Below are positions 33,641-41,780 of a stretch of 64,000 bases of DNA, in pieces. The DNA is taken from contig RAZE01000008.1 in assembly GCA_003611955.1 (NCBI GenBank), positions 62,001 to 126,000 of the forward strand. Reading direction: 5' to 3'. Source of the DNA: a bacterium 1XD8-76 (GTDB lineage: Bacteria > Bacillota > Clostridia > Lachnospirales > Lachnospiraceae). The notes beneath the pieces are model-generated. The model was not told the DNA's origin and searched no databases. It saw nothing but the letters and a program-made list of their open reading frames with translations. The first letter of the stretch is position 1. Each line of letters opens with the position of its first letter. The translations under genes were made by a program, and so were the position numbers.

Positions 33641-34639
33641 TTACATCTTCTGAAATCCCAGCGTAGCGGCCATCACCGCCTTGATCGTGTGCATCCGGTT
33701 CTCCGCCTCGTCGAATACGACGCTGGCCGGGGACTCGAACACTTCGTCAGTCACTTCCAGCTCCGTGAAGCCGAATTTCTCTCCCTGCTCCTTCCCGACC
33801 TTCGTGTTCAGATCGTGGAACGCCGGCAGACAGTGCATAAACACTGCTTTCTCCCCCGCATTCTCCATGATTCTCCGGTTTACCTGATAGGGGGAGAGCG
33901 CTCCTATTCTGTCGCTCCACGCCTCGTCCGGCTCGCCCATGGATACCCACACATCTGTATATACCACATCGGTTCCCTTGGTGCCCTTCATGGCATCCTC
34001 CTCCAGTGTGACGCTTCCCCCGGTCTGTTCAGCGATCTCTCTGCACTGCTCCACCAGCTCTTTCTCCGGGAAAAATTCTGCTGTCGTACAGGCGGTAAAA
34101 TGCATCCCCATCTTCGCGCAGGCAACCATCAGAGAATTCCCCATATTAAAACGGGCATCGCCCATATAAGTCAGCCGGATTCCCTTCAGATAACCGAAAC
34201 GCTCCCGGATCGTCAGAAGATCCGCCAGCATCTGCGTCGGGTGAAACTCGTTCGTCAGTCCGTTCCAGACCGGCACACCTGCATATTTCGCGAGCTCCTC
34301 CACGATCTCCTGCCCGAAGCCGCGGTACTCGATTCCCTCGTACATCCGTCCCAGCACCCGCGCCGTGTCCGCTATGCTCTCCTTCTTTCCGATCTGTGAT
34401 CCCGCCGGGTCCAGATAGGTCGTCCCCATCCCCAGATCATGGGCGGCCACTTCAAAGGAACACCTCGTCCTCGTGGAAGTCTTCTCAAAGATCAAAGCGA
34501 CGTTCTTTCCCCGAAAATACTCCGTCAGCTCCCCCTTTTTCTTTTTCTCCTTAAATTCCGCCGAGAGATCCAGCAAATATTTGATCTCCTCCGGCGTATA
34601 GTCCAGCAATTTCAAAAAATGTCTTCCCTTTAAATCCAT
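33641..34639 (-). CDS. argF: ornithine carbamoyltransferase
   Basis: A 332-residue enzyme making citrulline from ornithine and carbamoyl phosphate. The carbamoyl-phosphate loop [18 protein letters not shown] (residues 53-70), HPTQMLADL near 133 and [16 protein letters not shown] near 270 (HCLP motif) are present. The length fits the catabolic/anabolic OTCase family. GGAGGAG precedes the ATG. No other arginine genes are adjacent, so anabolic versus deiminase-pathway use cannot be decided here. Confidence 0.97.
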   Translation of the reverse strand: MDLKGRHFLKLLDYTPEEIKYLLDLSAEFKEKKKKGELTEYFRGKNVALIFEKTSTRTRCSFEVAAHDLGMGTTYLDPAGSQIGKKESIADTARVLGRMYEGIEYRGFGQEIVEELAKYAGVPVWNGLTNEFHPTQMLADLLTIRERFGYLKGIRLTYMGDARFNMGNSLMVACAKMGMHFTACTTAEFFPEKELVEQCREIAEQTGGSVTLEEDAMKGTKGTDVVYTDVWVSMGEPDEAWSDRIGALSPYQVNRRIMENAGEKAVFMHCLPAFHDLNTKVGKEQGEKFGFTELEVTDEVFESPASVVFDEAENRMHTIKAVMAATLGFQKM

Positions 34640-34683
34640 TTTCCGGCTCCTCCACTCGAATATTCTATCCGATCACAAAAATT

Positions 34684-34715
34684 CCCCCGCAGGGTATCCT
34701 TTTATCCTGCGGGGG
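34684..34715 (-). terminator. terminator after the SPFH/NfeD unit
   Basis: Stem CCCCCGCAGG / CCTGCGGGGG followed by AATTTTTG on the minus strand, about 20 bases after the SPFH stop. Confidence 0.8.
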
Positions 34716-34734
34716 GCAATTTACGCTCTCTTCT

Positions 34735-35670
34735 CTATTTTGCCATGATCTCTTTCACGGAACTTGCCAACCCCGCAATCCCCTGGATCTCAGACGGAAT
34801 GATGATCTTCGTCGCATGTCCGTCCGCAGCCTTGGCAAACGCTTCCAGACTCTTGAGCTTTAACACCGCCTCATCGGCGCCCGCCTCCCGCAGCATCCGG
34901 ATACCGTCCGCCGTGGCCTGCTGTACTTTCATGATCGCTTCTGCCTGGCCTTCCGCCTCACGGATCATCTTCTCTTTCTGGGCTTCCGCGCGCAGGATCG
35001 CGGACTGCTTCTCCGCTTCCGCCTCCAGGATCGCCGCCGCTTTCTTACCTTCCGCAACGGTCACGCTCGCCTTCTTCTCACCTTCCGCTCTCGTCACGGC
35101 CTCACGGCGCTCACGCTCCGCTTTCATCTGACGCTCCATGGAATTCTGGATCTCCGCGGGAGGAATGATATTTTTAAGTTCCACACGGTTTACCTTGATA
35201 CCCCAGGGATCTGTCGCCTCGTCCAGGGACGCGCGCATCTTTGTGTTGATCGTCTCCCTCGACGTCAGAGTCTGATCGAGTTCCAGCTCACCGATGATGT
35301 TTCGCAGCGTGGTCGCCGTCAGATTTTCAATCGCCATGATCGGATTCTCCACACCGTAGGTAAACAGCTTCGGATCCGTGATCTGGAAGAACACTACCGT
35401 ATCGATCCGCATCGTCACGTTATCCTTTGTGATAACGGGCTGGGGCGCAAAGTCAACCACCTGCTCTTTCAGGATCACACGTCTTGCCACTCTGTCAAAG
35501 ATAGGCATCTTAAAGTGGATGCCCACGGACCATGTGCCCTGGTATGCCCCCAGCCTCTCCACCACATACGCATGCGCCTGCGGTACGATCTTAACGCTGG
35601 ACGCCACTACGCACACCGCCAGAATAAACAAAACTAAAAATACAAAAACCAAAAAAATACCTGCACTCAT
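34735..35670 (-). CDS. SPFH/stomatin-family membrane protein
   Basis: A 311-residue protein with an N-terminal membrane span (residues 3-27) and an SPFH/band-7 domain (AYVVERLGAYQGTWSVGIHF, near 34-53, then IDTVVFFQITDPKLFTYGVE). It ends with a long coiled-coil tail rich in Ala/Glu/Lys (about 180-260). Family members form membrane scaffolds and often pair with NfeD proteins, encoded here 26 bases upstream. GGAGAG precedes the ATG. Confidence 0.93.
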   Translation of the reverse strand: MSAGIFLVFVFLVLFILAVCVVASSVKIVPQAHAYVVERLGAYQGTWSVGIHFKMPIFDRVARRVILKEQVVDFAPQPVITKDNVTMRIDTVVFFQITDPKLFTYGVENPIMAIENLTATTLRNIIGELELDQTLTSRETINTKMRASLDEATDPWGIKVNRVELKNIIPPAEIQNSMERQMKAERERREAVTRAEGEKKASVTVAEGKKAAAILEAEAEKQSAILRAEAQKEKMIREAEGQAEAIMKVQQATADGIRMLREAGADEAVLKLKSLEAFAKAADGHATKIIIPSEIQGIAGLASSVKEIMAK

Positions 35671-35696
35671 TTTCTTCTCTCCTTCTCTTAATACTC

Positions 35697-36155
35697 TTAA
35701 ATATTATAGTTTTCTTCGCGGTCCACCAGCAATTTTACTCCGTGGATGCCCCTGACGATCACCACCTCCCCGGGGGTTATCGTCTGTCCGTCCGCAATAG
35801 TCCTCGCTGTCCACTCCATGCCATTTATCGTCACCTGTCCTGTGCCCTGCAGATTATTGATCTCGTTCAGCACGATCGCCTGCCTGCCCACTAACGATTC
35901 CGCGTTGGTCTTTTCCCGATCCCGGTTAAAATATTTCATCGCCACCGGCCTTGTAAAGAACAGAAGCACTGTCGAAACGATAAGCGCAACCAGCACCTGC
36001 AGCCATACCGGGCCGCCCAATGCCGCCACAACGATCGCCACCAGCGCGCCGCCCGCAAACCAGATCGTCGTCAGTCCCAGCGTGAATATCTCAATGATGA
36101 CGAGCAATACCAAAATGATAAGCCACACGACGACAGGATTTGTTATCCATTCCAT
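35697..36155 (-). CDS. NfeD-like membrane protein
   Basis: A 152-residue protein of the short NfeD type: three to four transmembrane segments in residues 7-75, then a C-terminal OB-fold domain (SLVGRQAIVLNEINNLQGTG, VTINGMEWTARTIADGQTIT, VVIVRGIHGVKLLVDREENY). It is the partner of the SPFH protein encoded next and probably acts in the same membrane complex. AAAGGAGAG precedes the ATG at 36155. Confidence 0.94.
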   Translation of the reverse strand: MEWITNPVVVWLIILVLLVIIEIFTLGLTTIWFAGGALVAIVVAALGGPVWLQVLVALIVSTVLLFFTRPVAMKYFNRDREKTNAESLVGRQAIVLNEINNLQGTGQVTINGMEWTARTIADGQTITPGEVVIVRGIHGVKLLVDREENYNI

Positions 36156-36253
36156 CTTGTTCTCTCCTTTCCGCCGAAACACCCGGACAGGATTCATCGG
36201 CTTCCATATAACTGTTATTCTACACCTTTTCATCCTATTTTACAAATAAAATC

Positions 36254-36292
36254 AAAAAAAAGATATCCCGGAGAATGTTTCCGGGATATCCT
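36254..36292 (-). terminator. terminator after the SleB-like gene
   Basis: Stem GGATATCCCGGA / TCCGGGATATC with a 7-base loop, followed by eight T on the minus strand. Confidence 0.88.
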
Positions 36293-36320
36293 GCATCACA
36301 TATTCAGTTTTCACTTCGCA

Positions 36321-36989
36321 TCAGTAAAATACATGGTTGCCGATCACAATGCCTTCTTTGTTGCCTGCTCTTCTAAAGTGCAGCGCTCCGTTTACATTGT
36401 CCACTCCCATAAACGCCTGTTTTGCCGCCTCTCTGCAGGTATCCTTGATATTGTCATTCGCCAGCAGACTTGCAAACAACTGACTGTCCGCAGGGCCGAA
36501 CTGGTTCGGCTGATACAGCACCTCCACGATCGTATTCGGGTAGCTCAGAGATTTTACGCGGTTCATGATAACCGCTCCCACCGCAATCTGTCCTTCGATC
36601 GGCTGATTGCCCGCCTCACACTGGATCATGGCCGCCATCATGCGAACCTCTTCGCTCCTCGCCAAAAGTTCTGCCTGATATGCCGCGATAAGCGCTTCGT
36701 CGTAACCGATAAACTCCTGATACAGATATCCTTCCGCACCGTTACAGTTCACTTTCGTATATATATCGTCGTTTTCTACTACCACTGCAATGCTGTTTTT
36801 CGCGATCGGAGCAACCACTCCCTCATTACAGTCCGGCAATACAAACAGATTCGTATCTTCTGTGCAAACGATATAACTGCCGATCTCGTAATCCTGCCCG
36901 GCTTCTACATCCTGCTTTGCCACGACTGCCAGGGTCAGACACATCACCATGCCCAGAAGGCCTGTCAGCCATCTCTTACTGTTACACAT
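36321..36989 (-). CDS. SleB-type cell-wall hydrolase (Hydrolase_2) with SH3-like region
   Basis: A 222-residue secreted protein. The N-terminal signal peptide covers residues 1-30 (hydrophobic core LTGLLGMVMCLTLAVVA). Residues about 35-95 form an SH3-like segment (YIVCTEDTNLFVLPDCNEGV). Residues about 110-222 are the SleB catalytic domain: MMAAMIQCEAGNQPIEGQIA, IMNRVKSLSYPNTIVEVLYQ, and ALHFRR near the end. SleB proteins are lytic transglycosylases of spore cortex; here the role may be general wall turnover. AGGAAGG precedes the ATG. A terminator follows. Confidence 0.9.
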   Translation of the reverse strand: MCNSKRWLTGLLGMVMCLTLAVVAKQDVEAGQDYEIGSYIVCTEDTNLFVLPDCNEGVVAPIAKNSIAVVVENDDIYTKVNCNGAEGYLYQEFIGYDEALIAAYQAELLARSEEVRMMAAMIQCEAGNQPIEGQIAVGAVIMNRVKSLSYPNTIVEVLYQPNQFGPADSQLFASLLANDNIKDTCREAAKQAFMGVDNVNGALHFRRAGNKEGIVIGNHVFY

Positions 36990-37031
36990 CTCGATAACCT
37001 TCCTTTTAAGTTTAGTCTTTTTTTATTAAGT

Positions 37032-37058
37032 TGTTACAAATATGTTACATTTGTTACA
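37032..37058. repeat. three TGTTACA repeats in the SleB-like gene leader
   Basis: TGTTACA occurs at 37032, 37043 and 37052 on the plus strand (TGTAACA on the minus strand), at 11- and 9-base spacing, inside the predicted 5' leader. A further TGTAACA on the plus strand lies near 37217. It could be a regulator binding site. Confidence 0.45.
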
Positions 37059-37063
37059 ACCTT

Positions 37064-37092
37064 ATATTAACAAATTATAAACTTGTTGTCAA
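37064..37092 (-). promoter_or_regulatory. sigma-A promoter for the SleB-like gene
   Basis: TTGACA at 37092-37087, a 17-base spacer and TAATAT at 37069-37064. A second candidate upstream, TTGACA at 37164-37159 with TGTTAT at 37141-37136 (17 bases apart), could give tandem promoters in this very AT-rich gap. Confidence 0.75.
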
Positions 37093-37247
37093 ACTTTTAA
37101 ACAAAAATTTTTAAGGTTTTCTTAAGAAACAATGCATAACAGCTGTTTTTATGCGTTATGTCAACAGGAAAATCAAGTTCACATTTAATAAATATTTGTT
37201 TCCGATTGACATAATATTGTAACAAAGCCGCAGCGAGACTTTTGACT

Positions 37248-38057
37248 CTACAGTTTCCTCGTCTTTTCCACGCAGGCGATCACCGCGTCCATCACCGTGC
37301 CCCGCATCCCGCCCTTCTCCAGGGTTCTCACCCCCTGAATCGTGGTGCCGCCGGGAGAACAGACCATGTCTTTCAGTTCCCCCGGATGCTTTCCGCTCTC
37401 CAGCACCAGTTTTGCGCTGCCGCAGACCGCCTGCGCAGCAAACTCTATCGCCTGTTTTCTCGGCATTCCCTCCGCCACAGCCCCGTCCGCCAGCGCCTCG
37501 ATAAACATAAAAACAAACGCCGGGGAGCTGCCGCTGACGCTGCCCACGGTGTCCATCAGGCGCTCCGGTACCTCTATCGCCTTCCCGAAGCTGGAGAACA
37601 GTCTTTCCGCAAACTCTTTCTCCGGCCGGTCTACCTGCTCATTCACGCAGAACCCGGTGCATCCCGCCAGCACCAGCGCCGGCGTGTTGGGCATACAGCG
37701 CACCAGTTTGACGCGTTTTGCTTCCCCGCCCCCCGCAAACTGCTCCTCGATATATTTTATGGTCTTTCCCGCCGCCACGCTGATCACCAGCGTATCCTCC
37801 CTCAAAATATCCCGGATCTCCGCGATCACTTCCGGGAAAAACTGGGGCTTCACCGCCAGCACCAGCACATCCGCCTGTCTGACCACCTCCCTGTTGTCCG
37901 TGCAGGTCTCTATATTAAACTCTTTCGCCTTTTTCTCCGCACTCTCCCGCGTTTTCGCGGAGCCGATAATATCCTCCGGCGCCGCGATCCCCTCCTTTAA
38001 AATACCGCCTATAATGGCTGACGCCATGCTGCCCAGTCCTATAAAACCGAGTTTCAT
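37248..38057 (-). CDS. proC: pyrroline-5-carboxylate reductase
   Basis: A 269-residue NAD(P)H-dependent enzyme for the last step of proline synthesis. A Rossmann motif GFIGLGSMASAIIGGIL (residues 4-20), VKLVRCMPNTPALVLAGCTG and the C-terminal signature DMVCSPGGTTIQGVRTLEKG are diagnostic. The ATG at 38057 follows GGAGGATA. It is transcribed divergently from the sigma-factor gene. Confidence 0.97.
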   Translation of the reverse strand: MKLGFIGLGSMASAIIGGILKEGIAAPEDIIGSAKTRESAEKKAKEFNIETCTDNREVVRQADVLVLAVKPQFFPEVIAEIRDILREDTLVISVAAGKTIKYIEEQFAGGGEAKRVKLVRCMPNTPALVLAGCTGFCVNEQVDRPEKEFAERLFSSFGKAIEVPERLMDTVGSVSGSSPAFVFMFIEALADGAVAEGMPRKQAIEFAAQAVCGSAKLVLESGKHPGELKDMVCSPGGTTIQGVRTLEKGGMRGTVMDAVIACVEKTRKL

Positions 38058-38099
38058 CCTGTATCCTCCTGATTCCACAGTATTTGTAACAATAATGCT

Positions 38100-38128
38100 A
38101 TTCTACTCTCTCTCCGATAAATATTCAA
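38100..38128 (-). promoter_or_regulatory. probable sigma-A promoter for proC
   Basis: TTGAAT at 38128-38123, a 17-base spacer and TAGAAT at 38105-38100. It lies back-to-back with the ECF-type promoter, about 10 bases away. Confidence 0.6.
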
Positions 38129-38137
38129 TAAACAAGC

Positions 38138-38167
38138 GTTACATCCCCCGAAAATCTCCATATATCC
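38138..38167 (+). promoter_or_regulatory. ECF-type promoter 1 (before the sigma gene)
   Basis: GTTACATCC-CCCG-AAAATCT-CCATATAT. Aligned without gaps to the site at 38731, 23 of 28 bases are identical, including GTTAC and CCATATAT at the same 15-base separation. This is the expected sign of an autoregulated ECF sigma factor. Confidence 0.7.
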
Positions 38168-38182
38168 GTGGAGGGTAAAGCC

Positions 38183-38704
38183 ATGCAATTTGAAGAGATA
38201 TGCCGGGAAAACTATGCCCGGATCTACAACTACATACTGGCGAAAACCGGAGTAAAAGAGGCCGCGGGGGACATCACTCAGGATGTCTTCCTGATCGCCT
38301 GGCAAAAAGGGGATATCTTTCTGTGCCATGAAAAGCCCATCGCCTTTCTGTATACGACCGCCGCAAATCTGGTGTTGGAATACCATAAAAAGACCGGGAA
38401 AACCACCTCGAGAGAGATGGCATTTGATGACGCAAAGACCGCCGTCAACTCCCACGACGTCTTTGAGGAACTCTGTCTGCTGAGATCCGCCGGCGTCAAC
38501 GAGGCCCTCTATCGTAAGCAGGTGCTCTCCGGGCTAAAACCGAAAGAGCGGGATCTGTACCGGAAATACTATATCGAAAAGAAACCGATGAAGGACATCG
38601 CAGAACAATTTCGGATGAGCGAGACGGCAGTCCGGATGAAATATGTGCGCCTCCGCAGAAAAGTGCGGAGACTCATCGAAAATCTCCACCTCGACGACTT
38701 CTGA
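38183..38704 (+). CDS. ECF-like sigma-70 family RNA polymerase sigma factor
   Basis: A 173-residue sigma factor consisting of region 2 (residues 5-75: CRENYARIYNYILAKTGVKE, AGDITQDVFLIAWQK, and the -10 recognition part ending in EYHKKTGK) and region 4 (residues 110-170: LSGLKPKERDLYRKYYIEKK, DIAEQFRMSETAVRMKYVRL, the -35-binding helix-turn-helix). Regions 1 and 3 are absent, as in extracytoplasmic-function factors. The ATG at 38183 has GGAGGG upstream. The next gene, in the same direction, is a single-span membrane protein, probably its anti-sigma factor. Confidence 0.93.
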   Translation: MQFEEICRENYARIYNYILAKTGVKEAAGDITQDVFLIAWQKGDIFLCHEKPIAFLYTTAANLVLEYHKKTGKTTSREMAFDDAKTAVNSHDVFEELCLLRSAGVNEALYRKQVLSGLKPKERDLYRKYYIEKKPMKDIAEQFRMSETAVRMKYVRLRRKVRRLIENLHLDDF

Positions 38705-38730
38705 GGCAGGGTTTTTTCGAATTTCATCTT

Positions 38731-38760
38731 GTTACGTCCGCCGGAAAATGCCATATATGG
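38731..38760 (+). promoter_or_regulatory. ECF-type promoter 2 (before the membrane protein gene)
   Basis: GTTACGTCC-GCCG-GAAAATG-CCATATAT, a near-copy of the site before the sigma gene, located 59 bases before the ATG at 38819. Confidence 0.7.
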
Positions 38761-38818
38761 ATACAAGGTGAGCGCACACCCGAATCTGCAGTACTCAAAG
38801 CATATAAAGGAGACTCCT

Positions 38819-39826
38819 ATGGAGAACAACAATGCATTGATTTCCAAACTGAATAAAAAAATAGATCGCTGTCTGGAACAGGGACAATACCATGAAGCGG
38901 AGGAGGCCTGCAGAGCCCTCTGCCGCATACGGGGGCAAAAACCGGCGGATCAAATGCCGGAAAATTTCCTGTGCCAGCTAAAACGAAAGGAGCATGAAAA
39001 CATGAATATAAGAAAAACGTCCAAACATCTCTCCGGCATCGCCGCCGCAGCGGCTGTCGCCGTTTTATTGGTGGGCGGGACTGTCAGCGCCGCCGCAATC
39101 TACAACGGGAACATTCATTTTTCCACCAAAGGTTTCACCGCCGGGGACGATGTAAAAGTATCCTTCGCCCCGGAGGATGGCGACGCTGTGGATGTCGATC
39201 TGCCGGAGATGTCCGGCGAGAGCACCATCACTCCCATCTCTGAGGAGAATGGCGTTTCCTCCACTCCCTGGCTCAGCAAAAAAGTCTGGGATGACACCTA
39301 TGAGATCTGGGACTCCGATGACGCCGTAAACTGGACAAAAGGGTATCAGACCTCCCGCATCACACAATACCGCTATGCGGACTATTTTACGGCGGCAGAC
39401 GACGCAGGATTTAGCCGATTATTCCAAACAAACTACATGGGGGATACTTTCTATTATCAGACCGAACATCTGCCCGATGAATCCGATATTGCCGCCGGCA
39501 TCGGTTCGGAGACGGATTACCGCATCACCGGAGAATTTTCCTGCGGCAGCGGACGCTTCACGTTGGAACAGCAGAAATACCGGACCACGGAATCCGGCGA
39601 GATCATCGAGAACGCAAGTATGGTCATTATGACCACAGGCGAAACCAGCAATGAGAGAGAATACCTGAACGCGGCCGGCATCTCCTTTAAACTCAGCGAT
39701 GACACGGAGACCGGCAGGACGAGAACTGCCGCCATGTTTACAGGAACCGATTATGATGCGATCCTGCAATTTACAGGGATGACCGAGGACGAGATCCATG
39801 AAGTGTTGGATAATATAGCGCCGTGA
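38819..39826 (+). CDS. candidate anti-sigma factor / single-span membrane protein
   Basis: A 335-residue protein. Residues 1-60 are cytoplasmic and charged, with a Cys-containing helical part (CLEQGQYHEAEEACRALCRI); one membrane span follows at about 71-94; residues 95-335 are outside, acidic and rich in Thr/Asp/Ser. The end, DYDAILQFTGMTEDEIHEVL, resembles the C-terminal region of DUF4367-type extracellular domains of anti-sigma proteins (weak by eye). AAAGGAG precedes the ATG at 38819. A second in-frame ATG at 39002 (residue 62) also has AAAGGAG in front, so a shorter form lacking the cytoplasmic part may be made. Confidence 0.72.
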   Translation: MENNNALISKLNKKIDRCLEQGQYHEAEEACRALCRIRGQKPADQMPENFLCQLKRKEHENMNIRKTSKHLSGIAAAAAVAVLLVGGTVSAAAIYNGNIHFSTKGFTAGDDVKVSFAPEDGDAVDVDLPEMSGESTITPISEENGVSSTPWLSKKVWDDTYEIWDSDDAVNWTKGYQTSRITQYRYADYFTAADDAGFSRLFQTNYMGDTFYYQTEHLPDESDIAAGIGSETDYRITGEFSCGSGRFTLEQQKYRTTESGEIIENASMVIMTTGETSNEREYLNAAGISFKLSDDTETGRTRTAAMFTGTDYDAILQFTGMTEDEIHEVLDNIAP

Positions 39827-39854
39827 CGACCGCACTATTCTGACCCACCGCTCA

Positions 39855-39899
39855 ACGGCACCTGCTTCCATGATATGTTTTCGCGGAAACAGGTGCCGT
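39855..39899 (+). terminator. hairpin after the sigma module, possibly bidirectional
   Basis: ACGGCACCTG pairs with CAGGTGCCGT around a 25-base loop that has further pairing (TTCC/GGAA). It is followed by ATTTCCC on the plus strand. It lies between two convergent genes and could serve both. Confidence 0.6.
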
Positions 39900-39909
39900 A
39901 TTTCCCGGC

Positions 39910-40704
39910 CTACGCTCTCCTCTGCCTTGCCGCCTCGTACACAAGAAGCGCCGCCGACACTCCCGCATTCAGGCTCTCCAGTTTTCCCTCCATCGGGATG
40001 CGGATGCGCTCGTCGGCCGCCTCCGCGGTCTCTCTCGTCAGTCCGCTCCCCTCGTTTCCGATCAGGAAAGCGCTTCCGGCACGGTAATCCATCGCGTCAT
40101 AGCACTCAGAGCCCTCCAGATACGCGGCGTATATCTTTACCCCGTTATCCCGCAGAAATTCTATTTCCCGTTTTATCTCCTCACTCCGGTAGAAGGGCAC
40201 CCGAAAAAGGCTTCCCATCGTGGCGCGCACCACCTTCGGCTGATAGATGTCCGCACAGTCACCGCTCAGTATCACACCGGTGACTCCCGCTCCCTCCGCG
40301 GTGCGCAGAATCGTTCCGAGATTGCCCGGATCCTGGATATTCTCCAAAAAAAGCAAAAGCGGAGATGCGCCGAGCAGCTCCTCCCTTTTATAGTTCTGCT
40401 GCCGCAGTACCGCCAGGATACCCTGGGGCGCTTTCGTGTCCGACATCTTACCGAACGCCTGCTCCGAAACCTCCTCGTATCCCGTCGCAGCAAGCCTGTC
40501 TCTCATTTTTACATCCGCATGTTCCAAAAAACGCTCCGTCACATAGACTTCTCTTATCAGAGAAAACGGCGCTTCACAAAAGAGCCTGCCGCCCTCTACG
40601 ACGAACAGACTCTCTTCCCGGCGCTGCCTCACCTTTTGCTGCAGGGCCGCCACATGTTTTATTTTTTCGTTTGAAATGCTTGTGATCATAAGTGTCTCAC
40701 TCAT
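39910..40704 (-). CDS. TrmH/SpoU-family RNA 2'-O-methyltransferase
   Basis: A 264-residue SPOUT methyltransferase. The N-terminal substrate-binding part (KIKHVAALQQKVRQRREESL, near 14-33) is followed by the knotted domain with three SpoU motifs: NIQDPGNLGTILRTAEGAGV near 127, LFRVPF near 190, and IGNEGSGLTRE near 218. The target (rRNA or tRNA) cannot be told from sequence. It starts four bases after the pfkA stop; the ATG at 40704 has only a weak ribosome site, and ATG five codons later is possible. Confidence 0.92.
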   Translation of the reverse strand: MSETLMITSISNEKIKHVAALQQKVRQRREESLFVVEGGRLFCEAPFSLIREVYVTERFLEHADVKMRDRLAATGYEEVSEQAFGKMSDTKAPQGILAVLRQQNYKREELLGASPLLLFLENIQDPGNLGTILRTAEGAGVTGVILSGDCADIYQPKVVRATMGSLFRVPFYRSEEIKREIEFLRDNGVKIYAAYLEGSECYDAMDYRAGSAFLIGNEGSGLTRETAEAADERIRIPMEGKLESLNAGVSAALLVYEAARQRRA

Positions 40705-40707
40705 TGC

Positions 40708-41676
40708 TTACAGCTTACTGCTGACGTCATATATATACTGCGGAATCTCCTTCTGCATCTCCAGCGCTTCCTCGATATCGAAGTCCACATATTCCCCCTT
40801 CTGGTAAGCCACAACTCTGTTGGACTTTCCGCTACAGAGGATATCCGCCGCGTACGCTCCCATGACAGAGGCATATACCCTGTCCTTACAGGTGGGCGAA
40901 CCGCCTCTCTGCATGTAGCCCAATATCGTCGCCCTTGTCTCCATACCTGTGGCCGCCTCGATCCTCCTCGCCATGGACGTGGAATGACCGATGCCCTCCG
41001 CATTGATGATGATGTGATGCCTCTTGCCGCGTTTTCTGTTGTCGATGATATTATTGATGATGCGCTGTTCATTGTAATCGTATTTTTCCGGTATCAGAAT
41101 ATCCTCGGCACCGTTGGCAATACCGCACCAGAGCGCAATGTAACCGGCATTTCTGCCCATCACCTCTATGATGCTGCAGCGTTCGTGGGAAGAGGAAGTA
41201 TCTCTCACCTTATCGATCGCCTGCATCGCCGTGTTGATCGCCGTATCAAAACCGATCGTATAATCCGTACAGGCGATATCCAGATCGATCGTACCCGGAA
41301 CCCCTATCGTGTTGATCCCATGGCGCGCCAACGCCTGTGCGCCGCGGTAGGATCCGTCTCCGCCGATCACCACGACTCCGTCGATTCCGTGCTTTCTGCA
41401 CATTTCCGCACCTTCCGCCTGTCCCTCTTCATATTTAAATTCCGAACAGCGGGCCGTACCCAGAATCGTACCGCCCCTCTGGATCGTATCGGACACGCTG
41501 GTCCTGTCCAAATCTATGATTTCCTCGTTCAAAAGGCCCTGGTAGCCCTTCTTGATTCCTTTCACCTTTACACCGTTACTGATCGCTTTTCTCACCACCG
41601 CACGGATCGCGGCATTCATCCCCGGCGCGTCTCCGCCGCTGGTAAGTACACCTATCGTTTTGATTTCCTTTGACAT
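40708..41676 (-). CDS. pfkA: 6-phosphofructokinase
   Basis: ATP-dependent phosphofructokinase, the committed step of glycolysis, 322 residues. The N-terminal GVLTSGGDAPGMNAAIRAVV carries the ATP site, GGDGSYRGAQ near 103, and the catalytic loop TIDLDIACTDYTIGFDTAIN near 126 with the Asp base. MGRNAGYIALW near 170 and the LGYMQRGGSPTCKDRV region near 245 complete the family pattern; these are typical of the allosteric bacterial PfkA. GGAGGG precedes the ATG. It follows dnaE by about 100 bases and may share its promoter. Confidence 0.98.
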   Translation of the reverse strand: MSKEIKTIGVLTSGGDAPGMNAAIRAVVRKAISNGVKVKGIKKGYQGLLNEEIIDLDRTSVSDTIQRGGTILGTARCSEFKYEEGQAEGAEMCRKHGIDGVVVIGGDGSYRGAQALARHGINTIGVPGTIDLDIACTDYTIGFDTAINTAMQAIDKVRDTSSSHERCSIIEVMGRNAGYIALWCGIANGAEDILIPEKYDYNEQRIINNIIDNRKRGKRHHIIINAEGIGHSTSMARRIEAATGMETRATILGYMQRGGSPTCKDRVYASVMGAYAADILCSGKSNRVVAYQKGEYVDFDIEEALEMQKEIPQYIYDVSSKL

Positions 41677-41780
41677 ACGAATTTTCCCTCCGGCTTTCCT
41701 GCTTTTTTTCGGTCAAAAATTCATCTTCCGCAACAAATTTATCATAATCCATTTTCAGGAATTTTTCAAGTACCAAGGGA

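Noticed and set aside
36990-37247. Replication-type AT-rich repeat region or origin
   Set aside because: No DnaA boxes, no dnaA/dnaN neighbours; the AT richness is explained by promoters.
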